Positions 1-8,797 of a stretch of DNA of 35,233 nt are shown piece by piece. A model generated the notes under the pieces. That model did no database searches. It saw only the letters and a list, made by a program, of their open reading frames with translations, and was not told the DNA's origin. The position numbers and the translations under genes are program-made. Numbering within the stretch: position 1 is the stretch's first letter; the number at the start of each line of letters is the position of its first letter. Source of the DNA: Candidatus Aminicenantota bacterium (GTDB taxonomy: Bacteria > Acidobacteriota > Aminicenantia > Aminicenantales > Aminicenantaceae); NCBI GenBank assembly GCA_014727835.1, contig WJMT01000094.1, forward strand, positions 1 to 35,233, given 5' to 3'.

Positions 1-2
1 GA

Positions 3-1454
3 GGTCAAGATCATAACCTGACCACTGAAGAGCTTCTCGAAAAATCCACCAACCAAAATCTCTCCAGAGCCCTTATCGAAAAACAATTTGATGCAGCCAG
101 ATACAACATCATCTCCTGTATAGGAGAGCTGCCTCCCACCCTCCAGGGGATCTGGGGCGGGATCTATTCGCCCCCTTGGGCCAGTGACTTCACCCACAAC
201 GGAAATGTCCCCTCTGCCATTGCCAGTGTGATGATGGGAAACATGCCAGAGCTGATGCTGGCCTACACTTCTTATATGGAATCCATGGTCCCCTATTTAG
301 AGATCAATGCTCAGCATATGTTCGGAGCCAGAGGAATCGTGCTTCCCTCCCGCTCCTCCACTCATGGCTTTAACAATGCCCTGGCTAAAAGCTTTGCAGG
401 TGGTTTTTGGGTGGGTGGCGCTGCCTGGGCTGCTCACTTTTTCTATGATTATTATCTCTATACCGGAGACCAAAAATTTCTTAAAGAACACGCCCTCCCC
501 TTTATGGAAAAAGCCGCCCTCTTTTTTGAGGATTATTTGTATGAGGGAGAAGATGGGAGATATGTGTTTTCTCCCACTCAATCTCCTGAGAATACTCCAG
601 GGAATTCAGATTCTCAGGCTTCTTTGAACGCCACATCAGACATTGCTGCGGTCAAAGAGCTTCTGATGAACCTCATCACTGCATCCAAAAAATTAAATGT
701 CAATCAGGATAAAATCTCTCTCTGGTCTTCTATGCTTGAAAAGATGCCTCCTTACATGATCGACAAAGAAGAAGGAGTGGTGAAGGAATGGTCCACCCCC
801 AGACTCAAAGAACATCTGGACCACCGTCATTCTTCCCAGTTATACGGCCTTTTTTATGGAATGCCTGATGAGATAGCCCAAAGAACTGATTTGCAGGAGG
901 GGTTTAAGAAGATCATCCAAGTCAAACTGGACAAATACTGGCAGAGGTCAGGATACATGTCTTTTGGACTGGTTCAGCTGGGACAGGCAGCCACCAGTCT
1001 GGGAGAAGCAGAACTGGCTTACAAATGCCTCACTCATTTGGTCAACCGGTTCTGGCTTAACAACCTGGCATCCATGCACAATCACCGGTCCCTGTTCAAC
1101 ATGGATATCAGTGGGGGCATGCCGGCTGTGATCATCAAGATGTTGGTTGCTTCCAAACCAGGAAAAATAGAACTGCTCCCTGCTCTTCCCTCTGAATGGC
1201 CGAATGGATCGATCAAAGGGATCTTATGCCGGGGACAGATTGAAATAAAAAGTTTAAGCTGGGAAAAAAATCAAATCACAGTCCGCCTGCTGTCAGCCAA
1301 AAATCAAAACATCATACTCCAAGTCCCTTCTGAAATTATAGATATATCTATTAAAAAAGGCACTGCACAGATAAAGGAGGGGCCAGACAACATGAGCCGA
1401 GAAATATCACTCCAAAAAACAAAAACACTGACACTTGAAATCCGCCTTCAATAA
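3..1454 (+). CDS. GH95 family alpha-L-fucosidase/L-galactosidase, 5'-truncated
   Basis: The reading frame is open from base 3, so the gene begins outside the window; about 483 C-terminal codons are present. GH95 enzymes are (alpha/alpha)6-barrel inverting glycosidases that remove terminal alpha-L-fucose (some L-galactose) from glycans. Family landmarks are visible: LQGIWGG and SPPWASDFTHNGN near 150-205, where the two Asn of HNGN match the NxN pair that helps activate the catalytic water; SPTQSPENTPGN near 570-605, whose Glu matches the general acid; and HRHSSQLYGLFYG near 825-865. The C-terminal part after about 1180 is a beta-sandwich-like tail. An internal ATG at 228 is not the true start because conserved sequence precedes it. 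Substrate (fucose or galactose) cannot be decided. Any signal peptide is outside the window. Confidence 0.88.
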   Translation, partial: GQDHNLTTEELLEKSTNQNLSRALIEKQFDAARYNIISCIGELPPTLQGIWGGIYSPPWASDFTHNGNVPSAIASVMMGNMPELMLAYTSYMESMVPYLEINAQHMFGARGIVLPSRSSTHGFNNALAKSFAGGFWVGGAAWAAHFFYDYYLYTGDQKFLKEHALPFMEKAALFFEDYLYEGEDGRYVFSPTQSPENTPGNSDSQASLNATSDIAAVKELLMNLITASKKLNVNQDKISLWSSMLEKMPPYMIDKEEGVVKEWSTPRLKEHLDHRHSSQLYGLFYGMPDEIAQRTDLQEGFKKIIQVKLDKYWQRSGYMSFGLVQLGQAATSLGEAELAYKCLTHLVNRFWLNNLASMHNHRSLFNMDISGGMPAVIIKMLVASKPGKIELLPALPSEWPNGSIKGILCRGQIEIKSLSWEKNQITVRLLSAKNQNIILQVPSEIIDISIKKGTAQIKEGPDNMSREISLQKTKTLTLEIRLQ

Positions 1455-1555
1455 AAACAGTCTTACCTTTTCCGCTTATTGATTTTTTTCTGTGACCTTA
1501 GGATACGCGCTCTGATTTCATCAGATTTGTTGAATTTCTCCATTTTATAATTATG

Positions 1556-1584
1556 TTGACCCTAGAGCTTGTCTATCTTACAAT
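1556..1584 (+). promoter_or_regulatory. Sigma70-type promoter of the phospholipid operon
   Basis: TTGACC (1556-1561), 17-bp spacer, TACAAT (1579-1584). The expected transcript start is near 1591, about 50 nt before the first gene at 1642. Five of six bases match the consensus in each box. The same pair of hexamers with the same spacing occurs at 24204-24232. Confidence 0.6.
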
Positions 1585-1641
1585 CGGTTTCAGCGGATGA
1601 GCCGTTACCTCAATCTGCGAAATTGCGTAAACAGATAATTC

Positions 1642-2277
1642 ATGCGAAAATTTTTCATTGCCTTATTCACTCCCCTTGCCCGCCGCATGGAAACATTCAA
1701 TCCGAACACACTCACTTTCATTTCTTTTATAACCGGGATTTTGACCGGCTTGGCTTTTTTTTTGACCCGTATACAACCCTGGTTTTTTTTGGTGGCCGGC
1801 GGGTTGGTGAGCCTCTCCGGGGCAGCTGACAGCCTGGATGGAATCATTGCCCGCATGTACGGCCGGGTCACCAAAAAAGGAGATTTTCTTGATCATTTTA
1901 GTGACCGCATCGTGGACATTGCCATCATTCTCGGAATTGCCTTTTCCCAAGGAGCCCATCTCATATTGGGGTTTGTGCTTTCTCTGTTAATTCTTCTCCA
2001 CAGCTATTTGGGGACTCAGATAGAAGCCACACTCGGGAAAAGATCCTATCAGGGAACTGGAAAGGCTGAATTTTTTTTAGGCCTGATCTTATTTTCTTTA
2101 CTTGCTGCTGTTTTTCCGTATCTGGGAGTTGAGATCGCCGGAAACAAAATAGTCATCGCTGATATGTTCATGATCATCCTGATGATATTTGCACTATGGG
2201 GTCTTGTGCAGCGTTTTTTGAGGGGATTGATCGCCTGTATGGAAAGAGATAAGGAAGCTGGACTTGGAGATCAATAA
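1642..2277 (+). CDS. CDP-alcohol phosphatidyltransferase
   Basis: Integral membrane enzyme that transfers a phosphatidyl group from a CDP-lipid to an alcohol acceptor (glycerol-3-P, inositol-P or similar), releasing CMP. The complete family signature is present in 211 aa: D63-x2-D66-G67-x2-A70-R71-x8-G80-x3-D84-x3-D88, the metal- and CDP-binding site. About six hydrophobic segments follow the usual topology. A SYLGTQIEA stretch after the signature recalls the phosphoinositol-type (PIP/AIP synthase) subgroup more than PgsA, but that is a weak inference. There is no clear Shine-Dalgarno before the ATG. The 3' end overlaps the next gene by 14 nt. With cdsA and a diacylglycerol kinase downstream, it forms the last enzymatic step of a short phospholipid pathway. 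Confidence 0.88.
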   Translation: MRKFFIALFTPLARRMETFNPNTLTFISFITGILTGLAFFLTRIQPWFFLVAGGLVSLSGAADSLDGIIARMYGRVTKKGDFLDHFSDRIVDIAIILGIAFSQGAHLILGFVLSLLILLHSYLGTQIEATLGKRSYQGTGKAEFFLGLILFSLLAAVFPYLGVEIAGNKIVIADMFMIILMIFALWGLVQRFLRGLIACMERDKEAGLGDQ

Positions 2278-3139
2278 CATAGCTTATCAAGGTGCGATTT
2301 TATGGGCTATTTTTCTGGTCTTAGGAGCTGCCTTATCTCTTCTGATACGACCTTTTAAGGAACGAAATTTCTTCTCCAGGCTTAAGGTCTGGCTTTTCAT
2401 AATTCCGGTTTTTCTCTCTGCTATATACCTGGGTAAATGGGGTTTTTTCGGGCTGGTTGTTTTCTGTTTTTCAGCCTCTTACTATGAAATCGCACGGTTA
2501 AATAAAGAGATGAAATTCTGGCCGCATTTCTTCTCCATTATGCTGGCATTACCGTGGATAATTGTCGCTCAGCTTTTCGAGTATAATTCCTGGTTGATTA
2601 TCCCGGCACTCTTGGCTTCAGCTATGGTTCTGTATGTTTTTATATCATGGAAACAGAACAATCCATGGAATCTGCCGGTTTTCTCCTTAATTTTGGGTGT
2701 GTCTTTATCTTATTGGTTGTATTTATACGGATTTGCAGGATTTAGGCTGCCTCTTTTTGTTTTCTCAGTGGTCTCTCTCTGCGATGTGATGGCTTTTGTT
2801 TGCGGACGTCTGCTGGGGCGCTTCAAACCTTTTTCTAAAATCAGCCCCCACAAAACTGCTGCCGGCTATCTAGGCGGATTTCTAAGCGCTTTGGCAGCTG
2901 TTTTTCTTTTTCGATTTGCAGTGCCGAACCTGAATTTTTTTCAGCTCATTTTCACAGGATTTTTGCTTGTCGCATCAGGAATCATCGGAGATCTGCTCGG
3001 TTCAAAAATCAAAAGACTTTACAACGTTAAGGATTTCTCCCATCTGCTCGGTCCCATGGGCGGAATCATTGATAGACTGGATTCACTCCTTATCACCATG
3101 GGGACATTTTACTTCTATCTGGTTGTTTTTATCAAATAG
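2264..3139 (+). CDS. cdsA: Phosphatidate cytidylyltransferase (CDP-diglyceride synthase)
   Basis: Makes CDP-diacylglycerol from CTP and phosphatidic acid at the inner membrane, feeding the phosphatidyltransferase upstream. 291 aa, polytopic. The CdsA signature is seen at residues 247-273 (SKIKR...KDFSH...GPMGGIIDRLD), and the conserved ISPHKTAAGYLGG block lies upstream of it. The usual His of the PxHGG core is Met265 here, an unusual change in a highly conserved position. The start is a TTG at 2264, chosen because AAGGA at 2251-2255 lies 8 nt upstream and the next Met is far inside the protein. The gene overlaps the preceding one by 14 nt, which indicates translational coupling. Confidence 0.88.
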   Translation: MEINNIAYQGAILWAIFLVLGAALSLLIRPFKERNFFSRLKVWLFIIPVFLSAIYLGKWGFFGLVVFCFSASYYEIARLNKEMKFWPHFFSIMLALPWIIVAQLFEYNSWLIIPALLASAMVLYVFISWKQNNPWNLPVFSLILGVSLSYWLYLYGFAGFRLPLFVFSVVSLCDVMAFVCGRLLGRFKPFSKISPHKTAAGYLGGFLSALAAVFLFRFAVPNLNFFQLIFTGFLLVASGIIGDLLGSKIKRLYNVKDFSHLLGPMGGIIDRLDSLLITMGTFYFYLVVFIK

Positions 3140-3147
3140 AATTGATA

Positions 3148-4422
3148 ATGAAAAACCCATATTTTTCCTCAACAGCCCTTGCCGGTCTTTTCGGACTTCC
3201 CCGATTTGCCACTATATTTTCTTACACCGCTCTGGTTGTCCTATCCCTTCCTCTGATTATAGTCAAGAACGTGGGAGAACACAGCAAAGGACTTCACCTT
3301 GGCTTAATAACAGGGGGGGGCGCTCTGTTAAGTGTAGGGGCTGTTTATTTCTTTGGGCTCTATCGTGACCGGAAAAACAGAATCCATCAGGGATTCCGGT
3401 ATCCTATATACAGCTTGGCTCTATCGTTCCCGGCTCTGATCATCATCTCTTTGACCAAAAATTATCCGGTTCTTATTATCGCTTTTCTTGTATTGATCAT
3501 ATCCCGTGCAATCTGTGAGTCTTCTCATTTAGCTATCCTGACTGATCAACCGGACCTGGAAAACCGGGAGCACTACACTGCTGGAATCGCTTTCTGGCAT
3601 TTTCTGGGATCTGGTTTAGCAGCTGTTGCCTTCGGATTTTTCCCCAATCCACAATCCATTTTTGGAATCAAATTGAATTCCGGATTGGGGATTGTTGCCG
3701 CGTCTATAGCGCTCGTTTCCATATTCGGATTTTACTCCATTTATTCTTGCCAAGGAAAAACTCATCTTCTGAGAAACGATGGAGAAGACCAAAGAGTCCG
3801 GTTTTACATGCCGAAAAATCTGATGTATCTCATCCTGGCTCGATTCTTTTTCCTGGCAGGAATTCTCATGGTTTCCACTTTCCTGGTTTTTGTGGTGCGT
3901 GACTACATCGGTGCGGCCGATGTCCACAAAACCACTGCCCTTTTATACACTGGTTCGATAGTGGGGGCTCTTGCTGCTTCTCTCCCTTCCGGAAAAATCG
4001 TGCAGCGATTCGGTGAAATTCCTGTTCTGTTTTTCTCAGGTATGACTCTGGCTTCTGTAACCGCTGTGTTTTTTTTACTTGGACCTGTCTTCCCACTGCT
4101 TCAATTCCCCTGCATGTTCCTTTATGGAGCTGCTGTTTCTGGAGTCATATCCGCCGGGCTTTCCTTAACCGTCAAACTGATTCCACATCCCCAGTTGTCA
4201 GGGAGAATGATGGCTTTACTCACAGCCGCTACGTTCCTTTCTCAATCTCTCGCATCCATTTCAGGAGCTTTGATACTGGACCCATTGAATCGTTTGCAGA
4301 GCAACCTTGGTTATTTCGGATTATTGGCAGTGCTTGAGCTGTATCTAATCTTAGGCGGAATTTTTCTATTTCGAATTAAGGCCTTGATGCCAGAACATAG
4401 GACCGTTCATCCGATATTCTAA
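3148..4422 (+). CDS. MFS-type multi-pass permease
   Basis: About 424 aa with roughly 12 hydrophobic helices in two halves separated by a charged loop near residues 205-225 (NDGEDQRVRFYMPKN), the major facilitator layout. YRDRKNR and SGKIVQRFGE resemble the cytoplasmic loop-2/loop-8 motifs of MFS proteins. Substrate is not evident. The neighbours (phosphatidyltransferase and CdsA upstream, lipid kinase downstream) suggest lipid or lysolipid movement, as for LplT, but that is inference. A TTG six bases upstream (3142) is the alternative start; neither has a good ribosome-binding site. The gap to cdsA is only 8 nt. Confidence 0.72.
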   Translation: MKNPYFSSTALAGLFGLPRFATIFSYTALVVLSLPLIIVKNVGEHSKGLHLGLITGGGALLSVGAVYFFGLYRDRKNRIHQGFRYPIYSLALSFPALIIISLTKNYPVLIIAFLVLIISRAICESSHLAILTDQPDLENREHYTAGIAFWHFLGSGLAAVAFGFFPNPQSIFGIKLNSGLGIVAASIALVSIFGFYSIYSCQGKTHLLRNDGEDQRVRFYMPKNLMYLILARFFFLAGILMVSTFLVFVVRDYIGAADVHKTTALLYTGSIVGALAASLPSGKIVQRFGEIPVLFFSGMTLASVTAVFFLLGPVFPLLQFPCMFLYGAAVSGVISAGLSLTVKLIPHPQLSGRMMALLTAATFLSQSLASISGALILDPLNRLQSNLGYFGLLAVLELYLILGGIFLFRIKALMPEHRTVHPIF

Positions 4423-4491
4423 ATGATTTCATTTAAATTCTGGAAAATCCGCTAAATACTAGGTAAAATAAATGAATTCAAAAACTCTAAT

Positions 4492-5376
4492 ATGAACATA
4501 TTTCTTGTTTTAAACCCGACAGCAGGAAGATACAAAGGCACCAAAGCCATCCAGAAAGCCGCTCCTTTACTGGAGAATAGAGGAATCCAATGTGAAGTCC
4601 GGGTTTCCAAATTTCCCGGTCATGCTGTTCAATTGGCACAAAATTTTGATCCTGCTAAATATGAAGGAATTGTGGCTGTGGGAGGAGATGGAACATTATT
4701 TGAAGTTCTGAATGGGGTGTTGAAAAAAAACCACCATTTCGATCTCCCAATCGGTCAGATTCCGGTTGGGACCGGGAATTCTTTCATCAAAGACCTGGGC
4801 ATTCATTCTATTGAAGATGCTGTTGATAAAATTGTCAGCGGGAAAACTAGAAAAGTCGATGTCGGGTTCTTTCAATATCCCGGAGGGGAATACTATTTTA
4901 TCAATCTATTAGGTACCGGATTTGTCGCTAATGTCGCACATCGAGCTGGCAAATACAAATCACTTGGATCATTAAGCTATGTCCTGGGAGTGTTTGAAGA
5001 AGTTGCCTGTCTGAAGCCTGTGCCCCTAGAAATGACCATTGATGGAAATGTTTACCATCGAGATTATATCTTTACAGAAATTTGCAATTCCACGAAAACA
5101 GGCGGCAACATGATCATGGCTCCAGATGCAAAAATTGACGACGGATTCCTGGATATCATTCTGTTGAATGACATTTCAAAATATAATTTATTAAAAGTGT
5201 TTCCCCAAATTTATAAAGGAACACACATTCATGATTCCCACGCAGAAATATTCAAGGGCAGAGAAATTAAAATTGTGACAGAAACACCCCAGCGTTTAAC
5301 TCCGGACGGAGAGATACTCGGGACGACAGCCATCAAAGTCTCGATTTTCCCAAGCCATATAAATATGTTTTGCTAA
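4492..5376 (+). CDS. Diacylglycerol/lipid kinase (DAGK, YegS/BmrU-like)
   Basis: 294 aa; phosphorylates diacylglycerol or a similar lipid alcohol with ATP, giving phosphatidic acid, the substrate of CdsA two genes upstream. The nucleotide-binding motif GGDGT is at residues 64-68, PVGTGN at 91-96, GGNMIMAPDAKIDDGFLD in the C-terminal beta-sandwich domain, and the conserved LTPDGE near the end carries the catalytic DGE. Length is normal for the soluble DAGK_cat family. A 69-nt gap separates it from the permease and no Shine-Dalgarno is visible before the ATG. It probably completes the lipid operon by recycling diacylglycerol. A sphingosine or undecaprenol-type substrate cannot be excluded. Confidence 0.86.
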   Translation: MNIFLVLNPTAGRYKGTKAIQKAAPLLENRGIQCEVRVSKFPGHAVQLAQNFDPAKYEGIVAVGGDGTLFEVLNGVLKKNHHFDLPIGQIPVGTGNSFIKDLGIHSIEDAVDKIVSGKTRKVDVGFFQYPGGEYYFINLLGTGFVANVAHRAGKYKSLGSLSYVLGVFEEVACLKPVPLEMTIDGNVYHRDYIFTEICNSTKTGGNMIMAPDAKIDDGFLDIILLNDISKYNLLKVFPQIYKGTHIHDSHAEIFKGREIKIVTETPQRLTPDGEILGTTAIKVSIFPSHINMFC

Positions 5377-5411
5377 AGAACTGTTTTGTTTTCATAATTC
5401 CCTATCTTTGA

Positions 5412-7397
5412 TTATCGAATTCGGACCCAATAGGCGCCCTTTTTCGGAGTGTTTTGATATATCAACTGTATCCTATAAACCTCATGGCCCCAGGAATCCT
5501 CTAGCCGGCTGTCATCAATGGCAATGGTCTCGATCTGAGGGACAAATTTATCATGAGGGTACAGCACATGAACTTTGTTTAAAGACTTTAGCTGTTCCGG
5601 ATTGACAAGTCCAATCACTCCATTTCTTTCTATCTCCGGTTTCCTCCAGGTCATCAAATTTAGGACCGCATCCTGTTTCACTTCCTCTATTTCAAACTCA
5701 TCCTTGATCACTACTTCTGACTTTCTTTTTAAAGTGATCTGCCGCTTCCATGATTGAACCAAAGCCTCTTCAGGATAAGCTTTAGAGATATCCAAACGAA
5801 AAACAGCTTTATTGTTATCCTGTTCATATTGGACATTGGAGGATTTGTATTCTTCTCCATTTTTCTGCATCACTCCGTTTATGGTGGGAAGATTATGAAA
5901 GGCTGACTGCATAGTCCAAATTTCATATCGCTGAGAGCTGAAAGTCTTAGCTGTGTAAGTCTCCACCCCCACATCAATCAATACAGGATATCCTTCTGAA
6001 TACACAATGAAGTTACCTACATCATTGTGATTATGGCTTTCATCATTATGTCCTCCCTTGCATGCGATATAAAAACTCTGGTTCGATCCCTCAACAGACC
6101 TGGCTCCCATGACCTGCAGATCCGAAAGCCAGAAATCTCTCTGCAGAGGTTCCATAGGTTCCTCTTCCAGCATATCTTCAAGAGTAAACAATGCATGGAG
6201 AACCCTTCCCAAAACACCAAACCCACCGCTTAAAGGCCCTTGGCCCAAATTCTGCTTTTCAGCCAAAAAAGCTCCGAACCGTTTCAGTTTTTCATCTTCA
6301 ATATGTTCACCATAGCGAAAAACCACACTGGCATTGGGGCTGACTTTAGCAGCCGCGTCCGCAAAATTGATAAAATAAGGATAATGGATGTACACCCGGC
6401 AGATGTATTCCCCTATTTTTTTGATGAGAGGGTGGCTGAATACATCAATTTTTCCATTGGAAGCACTGTAGAGCAGCTCCAAGCAGTCAAAAAGAGAACC
6501 TCCGGCTCTGTTCCAGTACCCGGGGCCTTCATCACATCCTCCATCCCTGGGATACGGATTGAGAAAATTGTCCAAACACCGGAGTATTTTATTGACAGAT
6601 TCCGCTCTTCGTTCAGGATCATCTTCAATAACCAGCACTGAAGTCAGCCAGTTGGAACAGATCCAGGGATTCCAGTTGTTGACCTTCTGGTCAAAACCCA
6701 TCCACCAGAAGTCATCTCTTTTAAGGTTGGGAGTCAGGATCCGGCGCTTGATTTCATATTCCATTCTCTCTGTGACCAATGGGGAAGTCTCATCCAGCTG
6801 TTTTCCCACCAGATAATAGGTCCAGGCAATCAGAGTTCCTGTCTCCGCAGCAAACAGATCCACTGTGGGCTCTGTGACATCCGGGAGTCCGTTTCCTCTC
6901 TCCTGCAGGCCCAGATGAGCGGGAACACCCCAGTATGTCTCTTCACATATAGCCCAAACGCCGTTCATGATATCATCCATGAACCGGCCCTTTCCCTCCA
7001 TACATTCTCCCAGAACCAGTTCTGCGAGCTTCCGCCTCCTGTTGAACAACCGGCCTTGATAATGACTCCTGTTCCCGGTCCGGACATATTCCAAAAACAC
7101 GGATGCTTTAAGAGTCTCCCAGTCACAGCCAAGGTTTTGTTCAGCCTCTTTAATATAGGTCTGACAAATCTCATCAGGCAGTTCTTTCCATTCATCTCTC
7201 TCATCTGCTCTGGGAAAAGGATTCCATTCTTCTCTAAGAACAAGGACTTGTTTAAGCTCTTCTGATGAGTACAGACCGCTCAACAGATCCAGCTTCTCTT
7301 CTGAGGGCTCTTTACTGGCATAGAGGTCTTCTCCATTCCACAACAAACCCAGGACAACTAAGACAGACAACAGCAGTACACAACCTTTTGGATTCAT
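5412..7397 (-). CDS. Secreted heparinase II/III-family polysaccharide lyase
   Basis: 661 aa with a signal peptide (residues 1 to about 28). The N-terminal alpha/alpha toroid contains VNNWNPW (239-245) and CDEGPGYW (288-295), typical of the PL12/15/17/21-like superfamily. The C-terminal heparinase II/III beta-sandwich begins near residue 430 with HNHNDVGNF (455-463) and RYEIW...HNLP (490-504). Such enzymes cleave uronic-acid-containing glycans by beta-elimination in the periplasm or outside the cell; the exact substrate is not readable. The ATG at 7397 is preceded by GGGAGA at a good distance. The gene is convergent with the lipid kinase, 35 nt apart, with no clear terminator between. It stands alone, without a SusCD pair or a sulfatase. 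Confidence 0.84.
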   Translation of the reverse strand: MNPKGCVLLLSVLVVLGLLWNGEDLYASKEPSEEKLDLLSGLYSSEELKQVLVLREEWNPFPRADERDEWKELPDEICQTYIKEAEQNLGCDWETLKASVFLEYVRTGNRSHYQGRLFNRRRKLAELVLGECMEGKGRFMDDIMNGVWAICEETYWGVPAHLGLQERGNGLPDVTEPTVDLFAAETGTLIAWTYYLVGKQLDETSPLVTERMEYEIKRRILTPNLKRDDFWWMGFDQKVNNWNPWICSNWLTSVLVIEDDPERRAESVNKILRCLDNFLNPYPRDGGCDEGPGYWNRAGGSLFDCLELLYSASNGKIDVFSHPLIKKIGEYICRVYIHYPYFINFADAAAKVSPNASVVFRYGEHIEDEKLKRFGAFLAEKQNLGQGPLSGGFGVLGRVLHALFTLEDMLEEEPMEPLQRDFWLSDLQVMGARSVEGSNQSFYIACKGGHNDESHNHNDVGNFIVYSEGYPVLIDVGVETYTAKTFSSQRYEIWTMQSAFHNLPTINGVMQKNGEEYKSSNVQYEQDNNKAVFRLDISKAYPEEALVQSWKRQITLKRKSEVVIKDEFEIEEVKQDAVLNLMTWRKPEIERNGVIGLVNPEQLKSLNKVHVLYPHDKFVPQIETIAIDDSRLEDSWGHEVYRIQLIYQNTPKKGAYWVRIR

Positions 7398-7702
7398 GGC
7401 TTATCTCCCTTTTTTCCTGAGAATAGACTTCATATCCACAAGTGTATTTTATACCATTGAAAAGAGGGAACAAAATAATTGTATCCATGAACCGGGATTA
7501 TTCACGAGTCAAGATTGCTGCAGCTGCGAGGCACAGCACATAAAGGTTTGGCCTTTCACTGCGAATGCCCTGTAAAGAAGCAGATGCAGTGAGATCGGCT
7601 CGCCTCACTGGTCAAAAAAATAACGATTAAGATTGAAAATACAAACAAGAAATATATTCAAGATATTGTATTTGAAAAAATCTTGCAAATCGCAGAAAAG
7701 AA

Positions 7703-7731
7703 AATGATAATGAAAGCATCATCATTTTTTT
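7703..7731 (+). terminator. Terminator-like hairpin with T7 tract in a leader region
   Basis: AATGATAATG (7703-7712), loop AAAG, CATCATCATT (7717-7726) with one mismatch, then T to 7731. It looks like a weak, AT-rich intrinsic terminator on the plus strand. No plus-strand gene lies upstream within 2 kb, so it would act only on a transcript starting in the intergenic space. The stem is poor in G+C. Its 3' arm runs into the sequence repeated at 22180-22203. Confidence 0.3.
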
Positions 7732-7746
7732 ATGAATAGTCCAGGT
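7723..7746 (+). repeat. Dispersed repeat, copy 1 (pairs with 22180-22203)
   Basis: CATTTTTTTATGAATAG (7723-7739) is identical to 22180-22196. Extending to 24 nt (through CAGGT) gives only two mismatches. Both copies are intergenic. Confidence 0.45.
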
Positions 7747-7794
7747 GAAATGAAACTCATATAATTCTTTCATCAAGCTTTAAGGGAGAATCAA

Positions 7795-8781
7795 ATGAGC
7801 AAAAATATCATGAACCGCAGAGATTTCATAAAAACCTCTGTCACAGCTGCGCTGGCTGTCAACACAATATCCTGTGAATCCTTATTCCAAAGCGCCAGAG
7901 TCTATGATCCCAAAGGACTTCCCACCCGCACACTCGGAAAAACAGGGATTGCGGTGCCTTTGATCGTGGTGGGAGGTGGAAGCCGGTTCTGCACAGTGAA
8001 AGATCCTGAAAAAAGTACTGACATCCTCACCCATGCCCTGGATCATGGATTTTACTACTGGGACACAGCCCATGACTATGTGTACAATGGTGTGGTCAGT
8101 GAAGAACGGTATGGAATGATCCTCAAAGACCGCAGAAATGAGGTCTTTCTCTCCACCAAAGTGGGTGACCGGACCTATGATGGAGCTATGCGGGACTTTG
8201 AAGAAAGCATCAAACGCCTCCATACAGACCATGTGGACCTTCTTCAGATCCACTTAATCCGATCCATGGAGGATGTGGATCAAATCAGTGCACCAAACGG
8301 AGTGTACCGGGCCCTAGAGAAATTGAAACAGGAAAAAGCGACCCGGTTCATCGGATTCTCAGGACATCTTTCAGCACAAGCCATGGCTGAAGCTGCCAAA
8401 CGTTTTGATTTTGACACCATGCTCATCGCACTCAACCACTACTCTGATGGGACCGAAAACTTTGAAAACCAAGCCATTCCGGAAGCAGCGCGTAAAAATA
8501 TGGGGATTTTGGTTATGAAGGTGATCCGACCCAGAGAAACAGTCCCAAACATCAATCCGGATGACCTGATCCATTATGCTTTGAACCTGAAGAACGCCTC
8601 GGCGGCTGTTATCGGCATTGACAGCATGGACGTGCTGAAAAAAAACATCCAGCTGGCGAAAAATTTCCAATCCATGAGCGTCAAAAAGATGCGGCACTTG
8701 ACCTCTAGTCTGAAGCCGTTTTTTGAAAGCACAAATCTGGAATGGATGAATCCCGGCTATACAGACGGAATTCCTTTGTGA
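7795..8781 (+). CDS. Aldo/keto reductase with Tat-type signal
   Basis: 328 aa. The N-terminus carries NRRDFIKTS (residues 7-15) followed by a hydrophobic stretch ending at SCES, a Tat export signal. The enzyme is a (beta/alpha)8 NAD(P)H-dependent oxidoreductase: RTLGKTGIAVP (45-55), and the catalytic tetrad reads D90, Y95, K122, H153 (WDTAHDY, STKVG, LLQIHLI). The C-terminal ferredoxin-like extension of some Tat-exported members is absent. The start is supported by AGGGAG 7 nt before the ATG. A perfect TATAAT (7760-7765) is the likely -10 box. The next two genes follow at 16 nt and with a 4-nt overlap, so the three probably form one transcript. Substrate unknown; a carbohydrate or carbonyl role is inferred from context. 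Confidence 0.84.
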   Translation: MSKNIMNRRDFIKTSVTAALAVNTISCESLFQSARVYDPKGLPTRTLGKTGIAVPLIVVGGGSRFCTVKDPEKSTDILTHALDHGFYYWDTAHDYVYNGVVSEERYGMILKDRRNEVFLSTKVGDRTYDGAMRDFEESIKRLHTDHVDLLQIHLIRSMEDVDQISAPNGVYRALEKLKQEKATRFIGFSGHLSAQAMAEAAKRFDFDTMLIALNHYSDGTENFENQAIPEAARKNMGILVMKVIRPRETVPNINPDDLIHYALNLKNASAAVIGIDSMDVLKKNIQLAKNFQSMSVKKMRHLTSSLKPFFESTNLEWMNPGYTDGIPL

Positions 8782-8797
8782 AAAACCGGAGACAAAA

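Larger units (their letters stand above)
7398..7794. other. Gene-free stretch with hairpins and a possible mobile-element remnant
   Basis: About 400 nt between divergent genes. From about 7490 to 7620 the base composition is richer in G+C than the AT-rich flanks, and two inverted repeats are visible: AAAGG/CCTTT (7542-7556) and CAGTGAG/CTCACTG (7587-7610). No open frame is convincing. It could be a degraded transposon or MITE, or an RNA gene; I cannot identify it. A T-rich hairpin and a -10 box for the reductase follow, nearer 7795. Confidence 0.35.

Noticed and set aside
7475-7510. TTGACT/TACAAT promoter for the polysaccharide lyase
   Set aside because: Spacing of 23 nt is too long.
7587-7610. 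CAGTGAG/CTCACTG hairpin as a terminator
   Set aside because: Loop of 10 nt and followed by A-rich, not T-rich, sequence on the plus strand; no T-tract on the useful side of the minus strand either.
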